Shown piece after piece: positions 44,663 through 57,835 of a DNA stretch of 64,000 nt. The stretch's first letter is position 1; each line of letters begins with the position of its first letter. The stretch lies in contig CM060174.1 in NCBI GenBank assembly GCA_030549775.1, positions 15,921,193 through 15,985,192 on the forward strand. The letters run 5' to 3'. Source of the DNA: Tamarix chinensis. Its lineage: Eukaryota > Streptophyta > Magnoliopsida > Caryophyllales > Tamaricaceae. Under the pieces are notes generated by a model. It was not told the DNA's origin, ran no database searches, and saw nothing but the letters and a program-made list of their open reading frames with translations. Both the position numbers and the translations under genes were made by a program.

Positions 44663-47600
44663 TTATTTCCTTTTCATCTGCCTAAAATGAGTCCTCAAAT
44701 TCTGATTTCCATCATTTCTCTGATGCATGTTAGAACTCGCCTCTAGAGAATTGGAATAACTATACTCATCATTAAGAAAATCTAGGACCAAACAACATAA
44801 CTCATCATTTTGACTCCAAGATTTATCGCCAAACGACTCTTCCGATGCACTAGATAATGTTGATATCCTCCATTAGCAATGTCTAGCCCATGGTTGTGTG
44901 GGGGAAGCTTAACTATCAATGCAGAAGAAGTAGATTTGCTTTGAATCCAAAAGGGTCTCTGCAAAAAGCTTTAAAAAGGGTGTTTCAGAAATCTTTTAGG
45001 ATGATGGGGAACCACTTTATAAGCATCCTCATTAAACTCTAATTTCCTTCAATACACAAGCAACTAGAGTGTAATCTGCATTACTCTGTGCAATTTTAAG
45101 CCGTATATCAGCATGCAACTTATGTATACGTTTTGCAAACCTTTATTCAACAAGCCTTGAATCAATAGGCAATGACACCAAATCAATAGATAAATGTGCA
45201 CAATTTCAATTTCAAAGGAAAATTTTCTAGTGGAACTTTATCACAAGCATATTCAGTAGTACGAAATATCAAGTCCCTAGTACTAGGTTTTTCACTAACA
45301 ACACACCAAGGTTACCTAGTCTATGATTAATCACCTTTGTTTACCGATCAATTTGAGGGTGGAAAGCATTAAAAAGCTTAGGCTAGTGCCAAATAATCTC
45401 TAAAGAGTCTGCCAAAAGTGACTAACAAATTTAATCTCTATTGGACATAATAGAAGAAGGCAAACCATGCAACATAATAATTCCCTTAAAGATCACACAT
45501 TAGCGGTCTTGCTACAAGGATTGAGATGTTCCATCTTTGAAAATCTATCTACCACATCCAAAATTGAATCATGACTCTAGTATTTAGAGGATACTTACTA
45601 AGGTCTTTCCATGGGGATTGTGGAATTGTTTTGCTTCCTAGCTTTGCTAAGTTGGCAAGTGTGAGATTGAAAAAAAAAAAATCAGGTGACATCCTTTCTT
45701 AACGAGGGCCAAAAGAAACGATTGGCTTGAAGAATGGTGCTTAAGTGCCCTATGAGTCCTCCAACATGAGGCTCCTAAATCAAAAACTCACAAAGGGAAG
45801 TGTTAGGAACGTGCAACTTAGAAGCTTGAACCAAGTAACCATCCACTATAAAGTAGTCAACATATTCATGATGATTACGGTTGAAGATTTCTTTGTAAAT
45901 ATTGATATAGATAGAGCATGAGGTATAAGATCTCTCATCTTTTCTAACGCTATGGTAGATGTAGTCCATTTATGTAAACCTTGCTTAACACATCAACAAC
46001 CTCCTTCTGAATGATGCTTGAGAACAAAAGAATAGTCTTGCAAAAACTTGACCTACTTGGTGTGTTTTTATTTAGTTCATTAATATACTATAGAGCATCA
46101 TGATTGCTCCACAACACAAACTCTTTGGAAAAGTAGATTATATCTCTAATGCTCCAAAAAAACACTAAATGTAAAATTCTTTCTCATATTTCGAGTACTA
46201 ATATCTCCTGGGGTCATTGAATTTTTCATTAAAGAAGACTATTGGATGATCATATAGACTTAAAACACCAACTCCTAACAAGCAACAACAAAGACCATAT
46301 GGAATTCAAGGTTACTATTTCTTTTCTTAACCTCCTTGAAGGCTTGTTTAGTAGCTTTAGACCATTCAACTCACCCTTATTAAGAAAATCAGTAATATGA
46401 GCTATATGGGTACTAAAATTTCTAATGATGCAGAAAGTAGCTAAACCATGAACACATCTAGCTTGCAAAAATGGTCTTGGGCTTAGCCAACTCAACTATA
46501 GCTTTAATATTTTGAGGATCACATGAAGTTCCTTTATTTGAGACAACAAAACTAAGGAAAATAATCTCATTTTGCAAAAAAGAACAAGTAGTGAGATTAA
46601 CATGTAATTTTTCGGTTCCAAGAACTTTTAAGACCAACCTAAGATGTTGCATATGGTTTTTTTTTTTTTTTTTCTTCCGGGAAGGGCCGTAAATCAAGAC
46701 ATCATCGAAATAGACCACTAAGAAATCCCTAACAAGGCTAAGAAATATGCATCACAACTCTTATAAATGTACTAGGCGCATTAGTTAACCCAAAAGACAT
46801 GCTGTAATAAACCATTTGGAGTTTTAAAAGTAGTCTTCCATGCATCACTTGGCCTAATCCTAACTTGATGGCACCCTGCTCTAAGATCAAAATTTGAGAA
46901 CCATTTAGGTCTTGCCATATGATCTAGCATTTCATCAAATCTTGGCATGAAAACCTATATATAACTGTGATCTTATTAATGGCTTTACATATACATGCTC
47001 CATGAACCATCCTTTTATTGGAGGGAAGTTGAAGGGCTAAAAGTATACTGGATAAATCATTTCTCTAATAACCCCTCGACTTGCCTCTTTAACTCCTTAC
47101 ATTCCTAGGGTTTCATCCTATAATGAGGCAAATTATGCAATTGTATACTTGTCTCATGTTAGAAATCTCTTATATGCGGTACCTCTAGGGGTAAGTTATA
47201 TTTGTAAACTCATCAAGAAGCTTATTAAAGTTAGGATATCTCTCCCTAGAAGTGGCTAAAGGGACTTGGTTTCTATTTTGGCTACTAAGGATAACATCAT
47301 ATTTGTCTTATGTTCCTCTTTCTCACATTCATATGCTAAAAGAAAAATACGCCTTATCCGAGAAGGTGTAGGTTAAGATACTGGGCTACTTTTGCTAGAC
47401 TTGTGACATGGATGGTTTGGCAGAGTTTAACCTAAATCTCCTTCCATCATGAGAAAATATGTAAATATTATATTTTTGATAGTTTTTTGCCTTTTTATCA
47501 TAAATCTAAGGACAACGTGGCAACATGTGTGCAACATTCATAGACAACATCACATCAAACATTCTTATGATATTTACCCAAGGAACTTGACATCTCTCAA

Positions 47601-47800
47601 AAACAATCAAGGTCTTATCAACCCAAGCAATTTTGATAGGAGAACATAAGGGTTTGCACTTAAAATTAAGAAGTTTAGCAACAAACGTAGGGAAACTACC
47701 ATCTCAAATATTGTAGTAGAAGAAGAAAGAATACACCTCATAATATTCACATCTCATAACTATCTTTCTCACTTTCACCCCTAGAGGCGGTATCTTCCTC
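44663..47800 (-). pseudogene. Ty3/gypsy pol relic, chromovirus-like
   Basis: Decayed pol on the minus strand, recognised piecewise. Around 47000-47160: PHYRMKP and ELKRQVEGLLEK, the start of RT. Around 46790-46930: FDEMLDHM, then the equivalent of FSKIDLRSGYHQIR (here FSNFDLRAGCHQVR). Around 46458-46718: YFDDVLIYG with the intact RT catalytic YxDD. Around 46250-46495: the RT-RNase H link (GLATF and IRNFSTHIAHITDFL). Around 45700-45900: integrase zinc-finger region (DGYLVQASKLHVP). Around 45330-45490: integrase core (HGLPSSIMSNRD and FGTSLSF). Around 44780-45140: integrase C-terminal part (KLHADIRLKIAQSNADY). Many stops and shifts are present. Upstream at 47180-47760 a protease-like part is barely visible. 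Confidence 0.85.
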
Positions 47801-47898
47801 AATTGGTTATGGTCTCATCAATGTGTTCTTTATTTTCCCAAGTGGCATGAGCACGATTTGAACTATGGGCTATGGGATGATCTTGCTCATGTATATGT

Positions 47899-48286
47899 TG
47901 GGTTCATAGCTTCTTAACCTATATCACTTTCTAGCTGTAGATGTTGCTTTTTACCCTGTAAGGTCTAGTTAGGCTATGTTCTCATTTTATTCCAACCTCA
48001 TTTAGTTGTTGAAATTACGACATTCTCTTTGTAATCCTTATCTTGGTTCCCACTCTATGTGGTACATCTTAAGAGTACATTGCCACTTGCTTGTGTATAG
48101 ATTTCTAGTACATGTTCAAAGTTGCTTTGGTTTTTGATCAATGAATGATACAAGTTGGTTCTTTTGAAGCCATTTACTTGTCTGCGTATCCCAATGGGAT
48201 TCATGGCTTCTTAATTTGTATCACCTTATACTTGTATATGTTGCATTTTACCATGTAAGGTCTAGTTAGGCTATGTTCTCATTTTA
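47899..48286 (+). repeat. Pair of about 95-bp direct repeats
   Basis: The segments 47899-47990 and 48193-48286 both contain ATTCATGGCTTCTTAA-like sequence and then GTAAGGTCTAGTTAGGCTAT and GTTCTCATTTTA, with about 290 bp between starts. Their nature is unknown. They could be a local duplication in the 5' part of the gypsy relic. Confidence 0.65.
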
Positions 48287-48299
48287 GTTTGACCGATGT

Positions 48300-48673
48300 G
48301 TGAATACCTTTGATCTTTATTAAAGGTGGTGTGATCTTCTTAATATTAATTAGTATTATTATTCATAATAAGAATTACTAGCAATAAATGTTTAAGAATA
48401 ATTAGTAATGATTAACAAGAATATTCATAACATTATTATTAATTTTATTATTCATTTATAATATAGTATTATTATTATGAAGATTAAGTTAATAATAATA
48501 ATAATATTATTATTATTTATTCATATAATTATTGAGATAATATTTATTATGGTTATGAATAAATAATTATTTGTAATAATAACTAGTAAAATAAATATGA
48601 TAATAATCATAATGATTAGTCATTAATAACTGTAATAATTTTTAATAATTAATATTAATACAAATGTTATTGA

Positions 48674-48709
<36 letters not shown>

Positions 48710-49740
48710 TTATTGATATTACTATTGCTATTATTAAGATAATACTTACGAGAATTTTAGTAAGTAACAATTGTTCAATTAATTAATAAGCTAATAATAA
48801 ATGTGAATAATTATTTTAAAAATAATTAGCAATATGAATAATATTAATCATAACTTGGATTAATTAATAACCATATAAATTGTAATCATAATTTTTTATT
48901 AATAAGAATAATATAATCAACATTAGTAATAATTAATAACTACCATTTATTAATTTTAATGTTAAATAATTAATTAATAGCAATATATGTGAATACTTAT
49001 TCTTAGTTATAATTAATGATAAAGATTATATGAATAATACTATTAATCATTATTATAAACAATGACTAATAATTATAGTTACTAGTAATTAATCATAATA
49101 TTTGTTGTTAATATCATTAATTATTGATAATATTCTACGTTTGTAATGATATTGAATTGCAATAATATTCAGTAAAACATAATAATAAAATAATTTGTTA
49201 ACTATATTCAATTATATTGAATAATGAAATTTTTTATTTAAGCAAATAATATTTATTGTAATTATGAATAAATAAATAATGCGAATAATAATAATCATAA
49301 TTTGTGATAACTAATAATAATATTTTATTATAAATAATTATAAAAATATTTCAGTCTTATTATTGATATTATACTAATAATAATTATTATTATAAGTAAG
49401 ATGATGAATTAATATTAATGTATGTGATTATTAATTTTATTTCTAATTAACGAAGATGAAAATTATATTGTATGATAATATTCATCTTTATTGTAAATCA
49501 GTCATAATAATCTAACTATGAATAACAATATTATATTATTATTATTGATAATTAAAAATAATAAAATATTATTACTGTTTTAATATAACACTAACTAGAA
49601 TTATAATAATTAGTGATAATTGATATAAATTATTATTAATATATTAATAGTATTTAACTATAATACAAATTGTATTGCTGAGATTAACATTAATCATACT
49701 AATAAATAAATATTCATCATCATCATCATTATTATTATTT
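48300..49740. repeat. AT-rich degenerate TAA/ATT repeat tract
   Basis: About 1.4 kb consists almost only of TAA, AAT, ATT and TTA words, including a (TA)n run at about 48676-48705. It resembles the microsatellite zones of the long-LTR units, but none of their flanking modules is visible. No gene was seen. Confidence 0.75.
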
Positions 49741-51438
49741 TATTGGGTCTGATATGATATGATGTAATTGGTAATAAGCCCTGAAAGTGTATGCTGCTCT
49801 TTATTATATGGGGTTTCAAGGTGTCCCTTCTGATCTAATCTCTTTGCCCACCTATGAAGTATGATAGTTTGATGTGTGAGGTATGTTTTGTGATAAAAAA
49901 ATAAGTAATATTTTTGTGAAGTATTGGAATCACAAGAAAATGATATAGAACACTTCTAGGTTGCTAGAGGTGGCTATTGTCTCATGCAAACTGCCTTCTA
50001 CCAAATTCACTATAAATGGTCGACGAGAGAAACAGAAAACAAAAAGGAATGTGTTTGGTGCTGTAATTTGGAAAGTACATTTCTTGTTTCTCCATGATTC
50101 ACTCTTCTAAATATTACTTTCATCTCTTTTCTTGTTGGGCTTTATTTGATACTAGAAAGGTTTTAGTGAGTTATTGCTTATATTTTAAACAACATCAACA
50201 ACATAGAACATGGTCTTCAAAAAATGATCTCTGTTCATTAATGATGGGATGGATCTTTATAGGTCTCCACAATGCTTCAGGAAACTGTGTAACATTGGGG
50301 AAGTGTGATGCCATATGTTACGATCAGTCTTTTAGCTAGATTTTATTGTCAGTTTATACAAACCTTACCTTCATTTCAAGATTTATAGAAGAGTGAGAGG
50401 GGTCGAGGATAACTTGCACATTGCATACCCAGATACCCTTTTAAATTCATACATGTTTTCTGAGACGCTTGCTGATGAGCTAGATTGATGAGATCACTGT
50501 TTTCTAATTTATGGTATCCATATGTATGAAATAAAATGAATGATGCTTTACCATGTTTCATGATAACTCTTGATTGTGGCCTTCATGCCATCTGGTAATT
50601 CTTAGCTTTACATAGATGGTTTGCAAAGAGAAGTTGGCATGAGTGGAATCTGCATATTTTTCAGGGATGTCCATGTCAAGAATGGGATCTTCTTGCCGTG
50701 ATTGTCATTATGGTAGTGAGGCGAATGTGCCATCCATCCTTAATGGCTAAATATGATAGATCATTTTGTATGTTGAATTGTATTTGTTAAGTGCGTGTTG
50801 GATGTAATGTTTCCACTTTCGAAGTAATAAAATCATTATTGCTCATCAAAGGGAAAAAAAAAAATTACAGGGATTGTAAGTAAGTCAATTGATGCCAAAG
50901 ATTTGGCAATCTTGTGGGGATATTTGAAGTGGAGTGTATACTACTGGAAACATACCATAGTAAGTTGAAGTATGAGTGGCTGCATGCTCCTATTTGTTGA
51001 ATAATGACAAGTTTACAAATTCTATGGTGCCCAGAGGTACCTCTTTGGAGAACTGATTAGAAATATTGTCTTATGTTCTCCAACAAATACGAAGAATTAT
51101 GCATGTTATTGTAAACATTCTTGTCATGGGATGTAGTCCTATAACATGTCACTGGCTTGTTAATATGCTTTTGGAAGAAGACGTTTTGTTTAATACTATT
51201 ATTGCAACCTTGGCATCATGCTTATGGGATCTTTTAGCTTGCATAAGAATGTAATATATCACTGGTAATACAGTATGATATGAAACTACGACAATACCTT
51301 AAGATCCCTCTTCTGAGTATGCTAACTGTCTATTGAATTGGAAATCCATTCATGATATTGTGGCTACTGTATAGATGTTTAAATGCATCTTCTGAGCATT
51401 CAATCTAATCCGATTAGTTTGCTGGGCTTATATCAAAA
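49741..51438. other. Low-copy-looking sequence, no gene supported
   Basis: T-rich sequence with ordinary complexity and short open frames of at most about 80 codons without recognisable domains. Composition differs from the repeats on its left. It could be intron or intergenic DNA. Confidence 0.35.
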
Positions 51439-51528
51439 GGACAGTTGGGATTATCAAGTATATAGAGTAGAATTGATAAAAATGGACAGTTGGGATTATC
51501 AAGTATATAGAGTAGAATTGATAAAAAT
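51439..51528. repeat. Perfect 45-bp tandem duplication
   Basis: Two identical 45-bp copies begin at 51439 and 51484 with GGACAGTTGGGATTATCAAG. Identity implies a recent event. The 45-bp period keeps the frame of a 63-codon open frame, which has no recognisable similarity. Confidence 0.9.
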
Positions 51529-54500
51529 TGAGCATCTCTTTTTCTCTATTATGACGATCCCTTTATGTAGTTAAAATTTCCACTTGGGTGTTTGGTATTT
51601 GGCTTACACGTTTGTTAGAGCTTTCGGATAGTTACTTCGAAGTTTGGTTTGAATTATTGCATCGTAGATGTAATGTCTGTAATATTCTTTATGGTAGTTC
51701 TGAGAGTTTACCGTAATTTGTTGGTCTAGTAGAAAGCGTGTCGCATGGTGCGGCTGTTGTACAAAATTGACGAAAGCATCGGGCATGATGTTTGGCAAGT
51801 TGGCCACTTCCAGAAAGTGCTGCAAGATGTGATATTTGATTACTCTGGGAGCGTATCAATGGTATGATGAATTATTGACTAAAATTTTGTAGTTATCTGT
51901 TATATTACACTTTCGGTAGTGATTGATCCATAATTGTCTTCTTAGCGTAACCCATCCGACAAATTTAGTGCTGAATCACTTTTTTCTGGACCTGGAAATT
52001 ATCTGTCATCTGTTTGATATTGACGCTTGTATTAGGTAAGGTAGGCTTTTGGCCCTTTCGGTGAGAGTTTAATTATCTCCGGAGAATATGACTGATACCT
52101 TTGTGGGTAAATTAGCTTATTCTAAGGAAAACAGTTTATTTCTAATAGCAATTAGATTATTGATATTATCTATTCATTCTGAGGCATTTCTTATGCGCGT
52201 GTCGCATCATTGAGGATTGTACTGTGGAGTGGGGAGATGCACCTATAAGTATCTGATGCAACTTGGCTAATTTGTAATTAGTATAATAGAGACAACCACT
52301 TTTGACCACTCGGGAGACTCAAATACTTAGCGTTTTCGTGATTTCATCATGCCAAATCTTGCGAGTAGCGGGGATGATTGCATGTATGACTATGAGCACT
52401 GAGGAGACAGTATTTCCCCTGAATGTTATACCATTTGTATTTGAATACTTGAAATATCACCATGAACCTAACATCTTTTTCTTTAGTGATGATAATTTAG
52501 AAAGCAACTCTTCATCTTACGCAACATTTAATTATGCATATTGTAACTGTGAAACTATTCAGCATAGCGACAGATTACCTAAACCTCTCCCCTGTTATGC
52601 TTACGGTAGCTGCCATCATGCCAATTATGTTGCAGTTTCATCAGTTTTTAGCTAAAACTGGACATTGCTTGTTTTGATAGATTATTTGCCTTTGGAGTAT
52701 TGGTGGCTTTTAGGTTGCTGGGCACTGCTTTTATCCATAAACAGAATTGGCTCTTTATACGCCCAAATGATTTGTGTTGTATCTATATGTTCCATGATGA
52801 GGTTCTGATGTTTCAGGAGTAGAATGATATGTAGCTGTTACGTTGTAATATTGCAAGATAGTTGAACACATGAAATATTCTTGCTAGTGATTTGAGAAAC
52901 TTATTTTGCTTCCTGAAGTTGCATAATCAAAATTGCTTTGTCAGGGCCGTTTATCTAATTGTTCTTCATTGCTCTCCATATAATAATGGAACATGTGCAA
53001 CTAATTCAATTTACTTTGTATACTCCAGACTATAGTGTGGTCAGGATTATCTTCTTGCTGAATAAGCTCCTTGATACTAGAATCCTCAGACAATGCTTCA
53101 TTGCTTATATTCATACAGCAGTCTCGTGTCTCCTAACATTGTGAAAAAACTAAGCAAGGTATTTTAGATTGAGAGCTTCTACGTGTGCTCTGAAAAACTT
53201 CACCTTTTTTGACAAAGCTAGAGCATTTGTGCCAGCTTTGCAGCGATAAATTATTTTAATCCGTTGCTATTGTTATTGGAACTGAAGGATTCTATTTCCT
53301 AATGACTTAGTATCCTTGTTAAAATACTGGTGGATGATATCTGAAAGCTTGGATTTGAGATTAAGATCATTACCTTTCCGGTCTTTCCTTCCTTTTTTTT
53401 TTTTACCAGATTCCTTCATTGGATATTTGTGCATTGTGGACTACTTTGAGATCCAAGTAATGTTGAATAAATATTTGGTCTTCCGGCACTCCCTCAGAGT
53501 GGAGTCCTGGTGGTTAAAAGTCATCTGGAAATGATATTGCCTTGGTTTCATTCTCGATGGAGAACAGATGATTATGAAGAACAGATGATTTTGGTGTGCG
53601 AGTTGTAAACCTTTTCTGTCCATGATTTTGGTTCATATATGGCGGAGAAAATTTTCATGGGATCACGTTTTTGCAGCACTGGTTGGTTTGAGGTGCAAAT
53701 GAACGAGAAACTTGGGCTTGAAAGTGATTAATTTCCTGTACTCTTATGCATATATCATATGGATGATGGTTGGTGTAAGAGAGGGACAAAAAACGACCTT
53801 TCTCCAACTCTTTTATTCTTGAGTCGAAAAGTGATGGTTCCAGGAAAGTAGTGTGGATCTCATGCTCGCCACTTTGTAGGACGTTTATTTGTCTGGTGAA
53901 TGGATGATTTTCCTGTTGTTGAGCTTCTATGTTTCCTGCCTTTGAAATTTAAGCTCGTCGTTCAACAGTATGCCTTATTGTTTAAATCTCCCTTATCATA
54001 TTAAGTTACAGTCTTTTGTTTCATCAAAGTGTTCACTTTCTCTCTTGTTCTCGCGACACCTACTAGAATACATTTTAGTTTCAGTCTGCGCCTCTTTTTG
54101 CGGATTATATCCAAGGCTTCCAGTAACATTGACACCCAAGTGAACCCAGTCATCGGGCTGGGCTTGATCAACTCATCTGCACATGGATGTATTGTCCATA
54201 GACCGTGGAATGGGTTTGTTCTGTCTTCTCATTTAATCCATAAGAGACTTTTAATTTTGCTGGAAAGAGAAAGCAGAAAAAAAAAGACTGGTGGATGGTG
54301 GTGTTGGTGTTGGTGTTGGTTTTTTTCCTTTAACTAATTTATATTTTGTTTTCTTGGGGCAGCTGTGTAGTCAGTGTCTTGCAGGTCAGTCTAAGCGGGA
54401 TGGGAATGATCAATTATCAGTAGCAGTAGGTGGGGGACGCCTGCATGTTGTTATGGATAATATATTGAACTGCAAACGGCATGCCGAGAAAGGATTTTGG

Positions 54501-55290
54501 GGGGGGGGGGAGTTGAAACTACTTGTAAGCATGTTCTTCAGCAAATGACTTGTAAAGTTATTATTATATAACTCCGGAATCTCTGTGAATCGTCTGCATG
54601 TACCTCTAACCCTACGGAAAACTAAATAATGGCGTTGGTTTGATGCTTGGGACCATGTTGGATTCCCTCCCAAACACCCCTTTTTCATGAATTCTTTTCA
54701 CTTATAAAAACACAGCTCACGACGATCGGCTGGCGGTAAAGTGTCGTGAAAAAAGAAGAAGCAGAAAGTCCTTTTCGCCAGGAGAAACAGCGGCTTGGAA
54801 TCGCTTTGGAAAGATTTATTTTGACGTTTTTGAGAGTTTGTGTTAAACATATTTATATATATATATTTTTAAAAAAATATATATTTTATACTGGGATATT
54901 TCTAATCGTTTAAGAGAAGCAAGGGTTGCGTCAGTTGAAACATAAGTAGTAATCTGGGAATAAATTAGTAGTCGGCAAACGTAGCTGCTGTGACCGTCCT
55001 CTTAAGAGAAGACGCATACGGCATATCGCTGCACTTGTCACGCGACTGATAGATACTTGTTACGTATTAAGAAAAAGTATTCCATTAATTTATGTATTTT
55101 TTTAAAAAAAAACTAATGTAAATAATTTTAAAAATTATATTTACATCTTTTATTAAAAAAAATAAAAGTATTTATTTAATAAATAATAAAAATAAATTTA
55201 AATTATTTTTTTATTACAGAGAAAGTATTTGTCGGTGTTTAAGTTTATGGTTGAGCACATCCATCAAGCGGAAAGCGAAAGAAAAAAAGA
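51529..55290. other. Low-copy-looking sequence, no gene supported
   Basis: T-rich sequence with intron-like acceptor words (for example TTTTTGCAG at 53670). The 117-codon frame at 52302-52655 is the longest on the plus strand. It has no domain I recognise and starts within a region of similar composition on all frames. An unspliced or non-coding transcript cannot be excluded. Poly-G runs occur near 54500. Confidence 0.35.
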
Positions 55291-55304
55291 AGTGGGTTTT
55301 TTCT

Positions 55305-55560
55305 TTAGTCTAGTGGGTAGGATTTGAGGTTTTTTTTTTCTTAATGAGATTTTAGGTTTGAATTATTCGGTCTTTATGTATATTTTAAGTGCGAAAGGAT
55401 ATGTAAATATGTTGATATGAAATGGCTATAATAATTTGGATAATCGTTATGTAAAAGTTTGATTTATACTAGTGATTAAAAGTCACCGGTTGTGAAGTCG
55501 ATTCCTTATGGACATCTACGATTGTAAATATATATTTTCTGTATTTATGAAATATATACC
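55305..55560 (+). mobile_element. Possible tRNA-derived SINE remnant
   Basis: TAGTCTAGTGGG (from about 55309) fits a Pol III A box (TRGYNNARNNGG). GGTTTGAATTATTC (about 55353-55366) resembles a B box (GGTTCRANNCC) with two to three changes. A T run and AT-rich sequence lie between. No poly(A) tail or TSD was identified. Confidence 0.3.
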
Positions 55561-56218
55561 GTAATTTACCTTCAGCGTGTTGGCCAACGATAAAATCGTT
55601 GGTGGTGCCTAAAATAAATATATTGACTTGTAAGAGAATTAAAAAAAGGAAGAAAGAATAATGGTGGTGGGTATAATGATTAGAAGTGCAGATTTTTATT
55701 TTATTTTTTATATGTTGTAGGGGTATTTTTGATGCAAACTATGACGAAATCATCGTTCTATTACTTCATATAGTTATAATCTAATTAAGTACGTCCATCC
55801 ACCTCCTTTCTGGTATAAGTTTTTTTTAGTTATTCGTGTACGTTAGTATTAATTATATAGTTCTAGTGCCCAGATAGATTCAGGGAGACGGAAGTAGTAT
55901 ACTTGTTTAATTAATGTGAAAGCATGGAAGCTGGCTACTATAGGTTAGTTATTTCTTATTATACTGATGCTACAAATGACAGGAGTGGAACATCATCCCT
56001 TGGCTATTTTATTATTATTATTATTATGAGAGAGAATATTTGGTTGTATCATCATATGCTCAAACAATTGACCAGTCCTCCACTACACACTGTTGTTTTC
56101 TGTACCCCTACTATACTTATATTCTAGTATTCTACTATGCACTTGGCTTTAGACCAAAGTTACTCGTATTTTTTAATAGAAAAATATAAGTGTATCGTAC
56201 ATAGGCTTATATAGATAG

Positions 56219-56249
<31 letters not shown>

Positions 56250-57520
56250 ATCAAATTTTAGTAAAATTGAAGGGTATAGTACAGTTTATATATGGGACAG
56301 CTCTATTTTTTTTTGTAAATTGTCTTTAAATTTTTTTGATAAAAAATAAACGAAAACCATTAATTATTTTTACTATTTATAAAAATTGTTGCAACTCAGA
56401 TTCGGTAAATACTAAGGTTTGACGTGGAATAAATCAAATGTTCATAGATTATTGGTTTATCACAATTAATGGGACCTACTCTCTCTCTGTCTCCCGTAAA
56501 ATTCAAAAGCACTTGCCATAATTATTTATTTATTAAAGTTACATATGCCTAAACTTTTCAGCTATTTCATTCAATCCAGCGTATTGTTCCCCAATTGAGT
56601 TAAATATCGTTAATGGTTTACAATTTCACATAAAGGAAAAAAATGTTATTTTGTTTGTAAGTTTAAGGAACAACCATTATATATTGTATTTGAAAGTTTA
56701 AGGAATAAAAGCCCTCTAAAAGGAAATAAGCATACTCTTTAGAATTTCTTTTTTGTTTGAAAAAAAAAAATCAAAGTAGGATTTATATTTTTACTCATTT
56801 TTCTCTCTCTTCTTTCATGCATTTATTGTTGTTGTTTTCCAACAAAATATGTAATAATATTGTTAATGATAAGTTTATTGGCTCTTGAAGTAGTGTGTAA
56901 ATTGTTGAAATAAATTATTCTTAGAAAGGAAAAATAGTTACTGCTATGTACTATTTTTTTTTAAAAATAAAGGAGTAATTAAAGCATAAAAGGTATTCCA
57001 AATGATATATCTTATGAAGCTAACAAACATTTATATATCTTTATAAGAAAATCATAAATATTTATTCCTTAAACTATAGAACGCCTTTATTTTTTCTAGG
57101 ATAAATTGAAAATTACTCACCCCCCCTTCCCCATCCCAAATTTTTTTATTGCATCATTCCTTTGTAGTCATTCTGATTTCTTTTCTAAACACGTTACAAT
57201 TCAACATGTACCCTTATTCATTGAGAAATTTAAAGATACCAAACTCATTAACTTATCAAATAATTATGGTGTAGTTGGTCAAATTAGAAAATAGCATAAG
57301 AATAAAATTGTCAATTGTTTTTTTTTTCTGCCTATGCTTATAGGACTAATATTTTCAAATAATATTTGTCGGGGGGGGGGAGTAGCCAGAAGAAGGCGCA
57401 CCATATTTTTATTGGAATAATTCATTAATATATTCGGAGTTTAAAGTGTTACCAGAGAAGTATTGATTAGCAAACACGTAATATGTGTAAGCGCTATGCG
57501 GAGATGCACATGGTACGGTG
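55561..57520. other. AT-rich intergenic sequence, no gene seen
   Basis: Contains a compound (TA)n(CA)n microsatellite at about 56218-56249, a poly-A run near 56760 and a poly-G run near 57370. Short frames here lack similarity. Confidence 0.5.
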
Positions 57521-57835
57521 TATAGACCCTCCTAAGTCCTAAGGAACCTAGATTCAACAAGAGACAGACAAGCCGTGAAGGGGGGCCTGCCAGCGCCAGG
57601 GAGACTGGGCCATAAAATTCCACGCTCGACTTTTTGCATGGACGTGCGTGGCCTCGAGTTGGGGAGAGGAGTGTTTTCCTTACTTTTCATATATACAATT
57701 TTTTTGGCATGCGGGCCCACAACCCTGACTGCGCGTGCAAAGACCTTGATCTTTATGAGGGTCCGTGCACCTTTGCCCCACCGCATCAAATTCAAATGTC
57801 CTTGATGCCCTAATCCCCCCAGGCTAACCATCCAT
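57521..57835. other. Unassigned GC-richer island
   Basis: About 300 bp of distinctly higher GC lies within AT-rich DNA, with GGGGGGCCTGCCAGCGCCAG and GCATGCGGGCCCACAACC. Frames of 60-99 codons overlap on both strands, none with recognisable domains. It might be a promoter or a gene fragment. I cannot assign it. Confidence 0.35.

Noticed and set aside
52302..52655. 117-codon frame as a possible gene
   Set aside because: No recognisable similarity, no clear promoter context and no repeat support; it could be chance in a 5-kb non-repetitive stretch.
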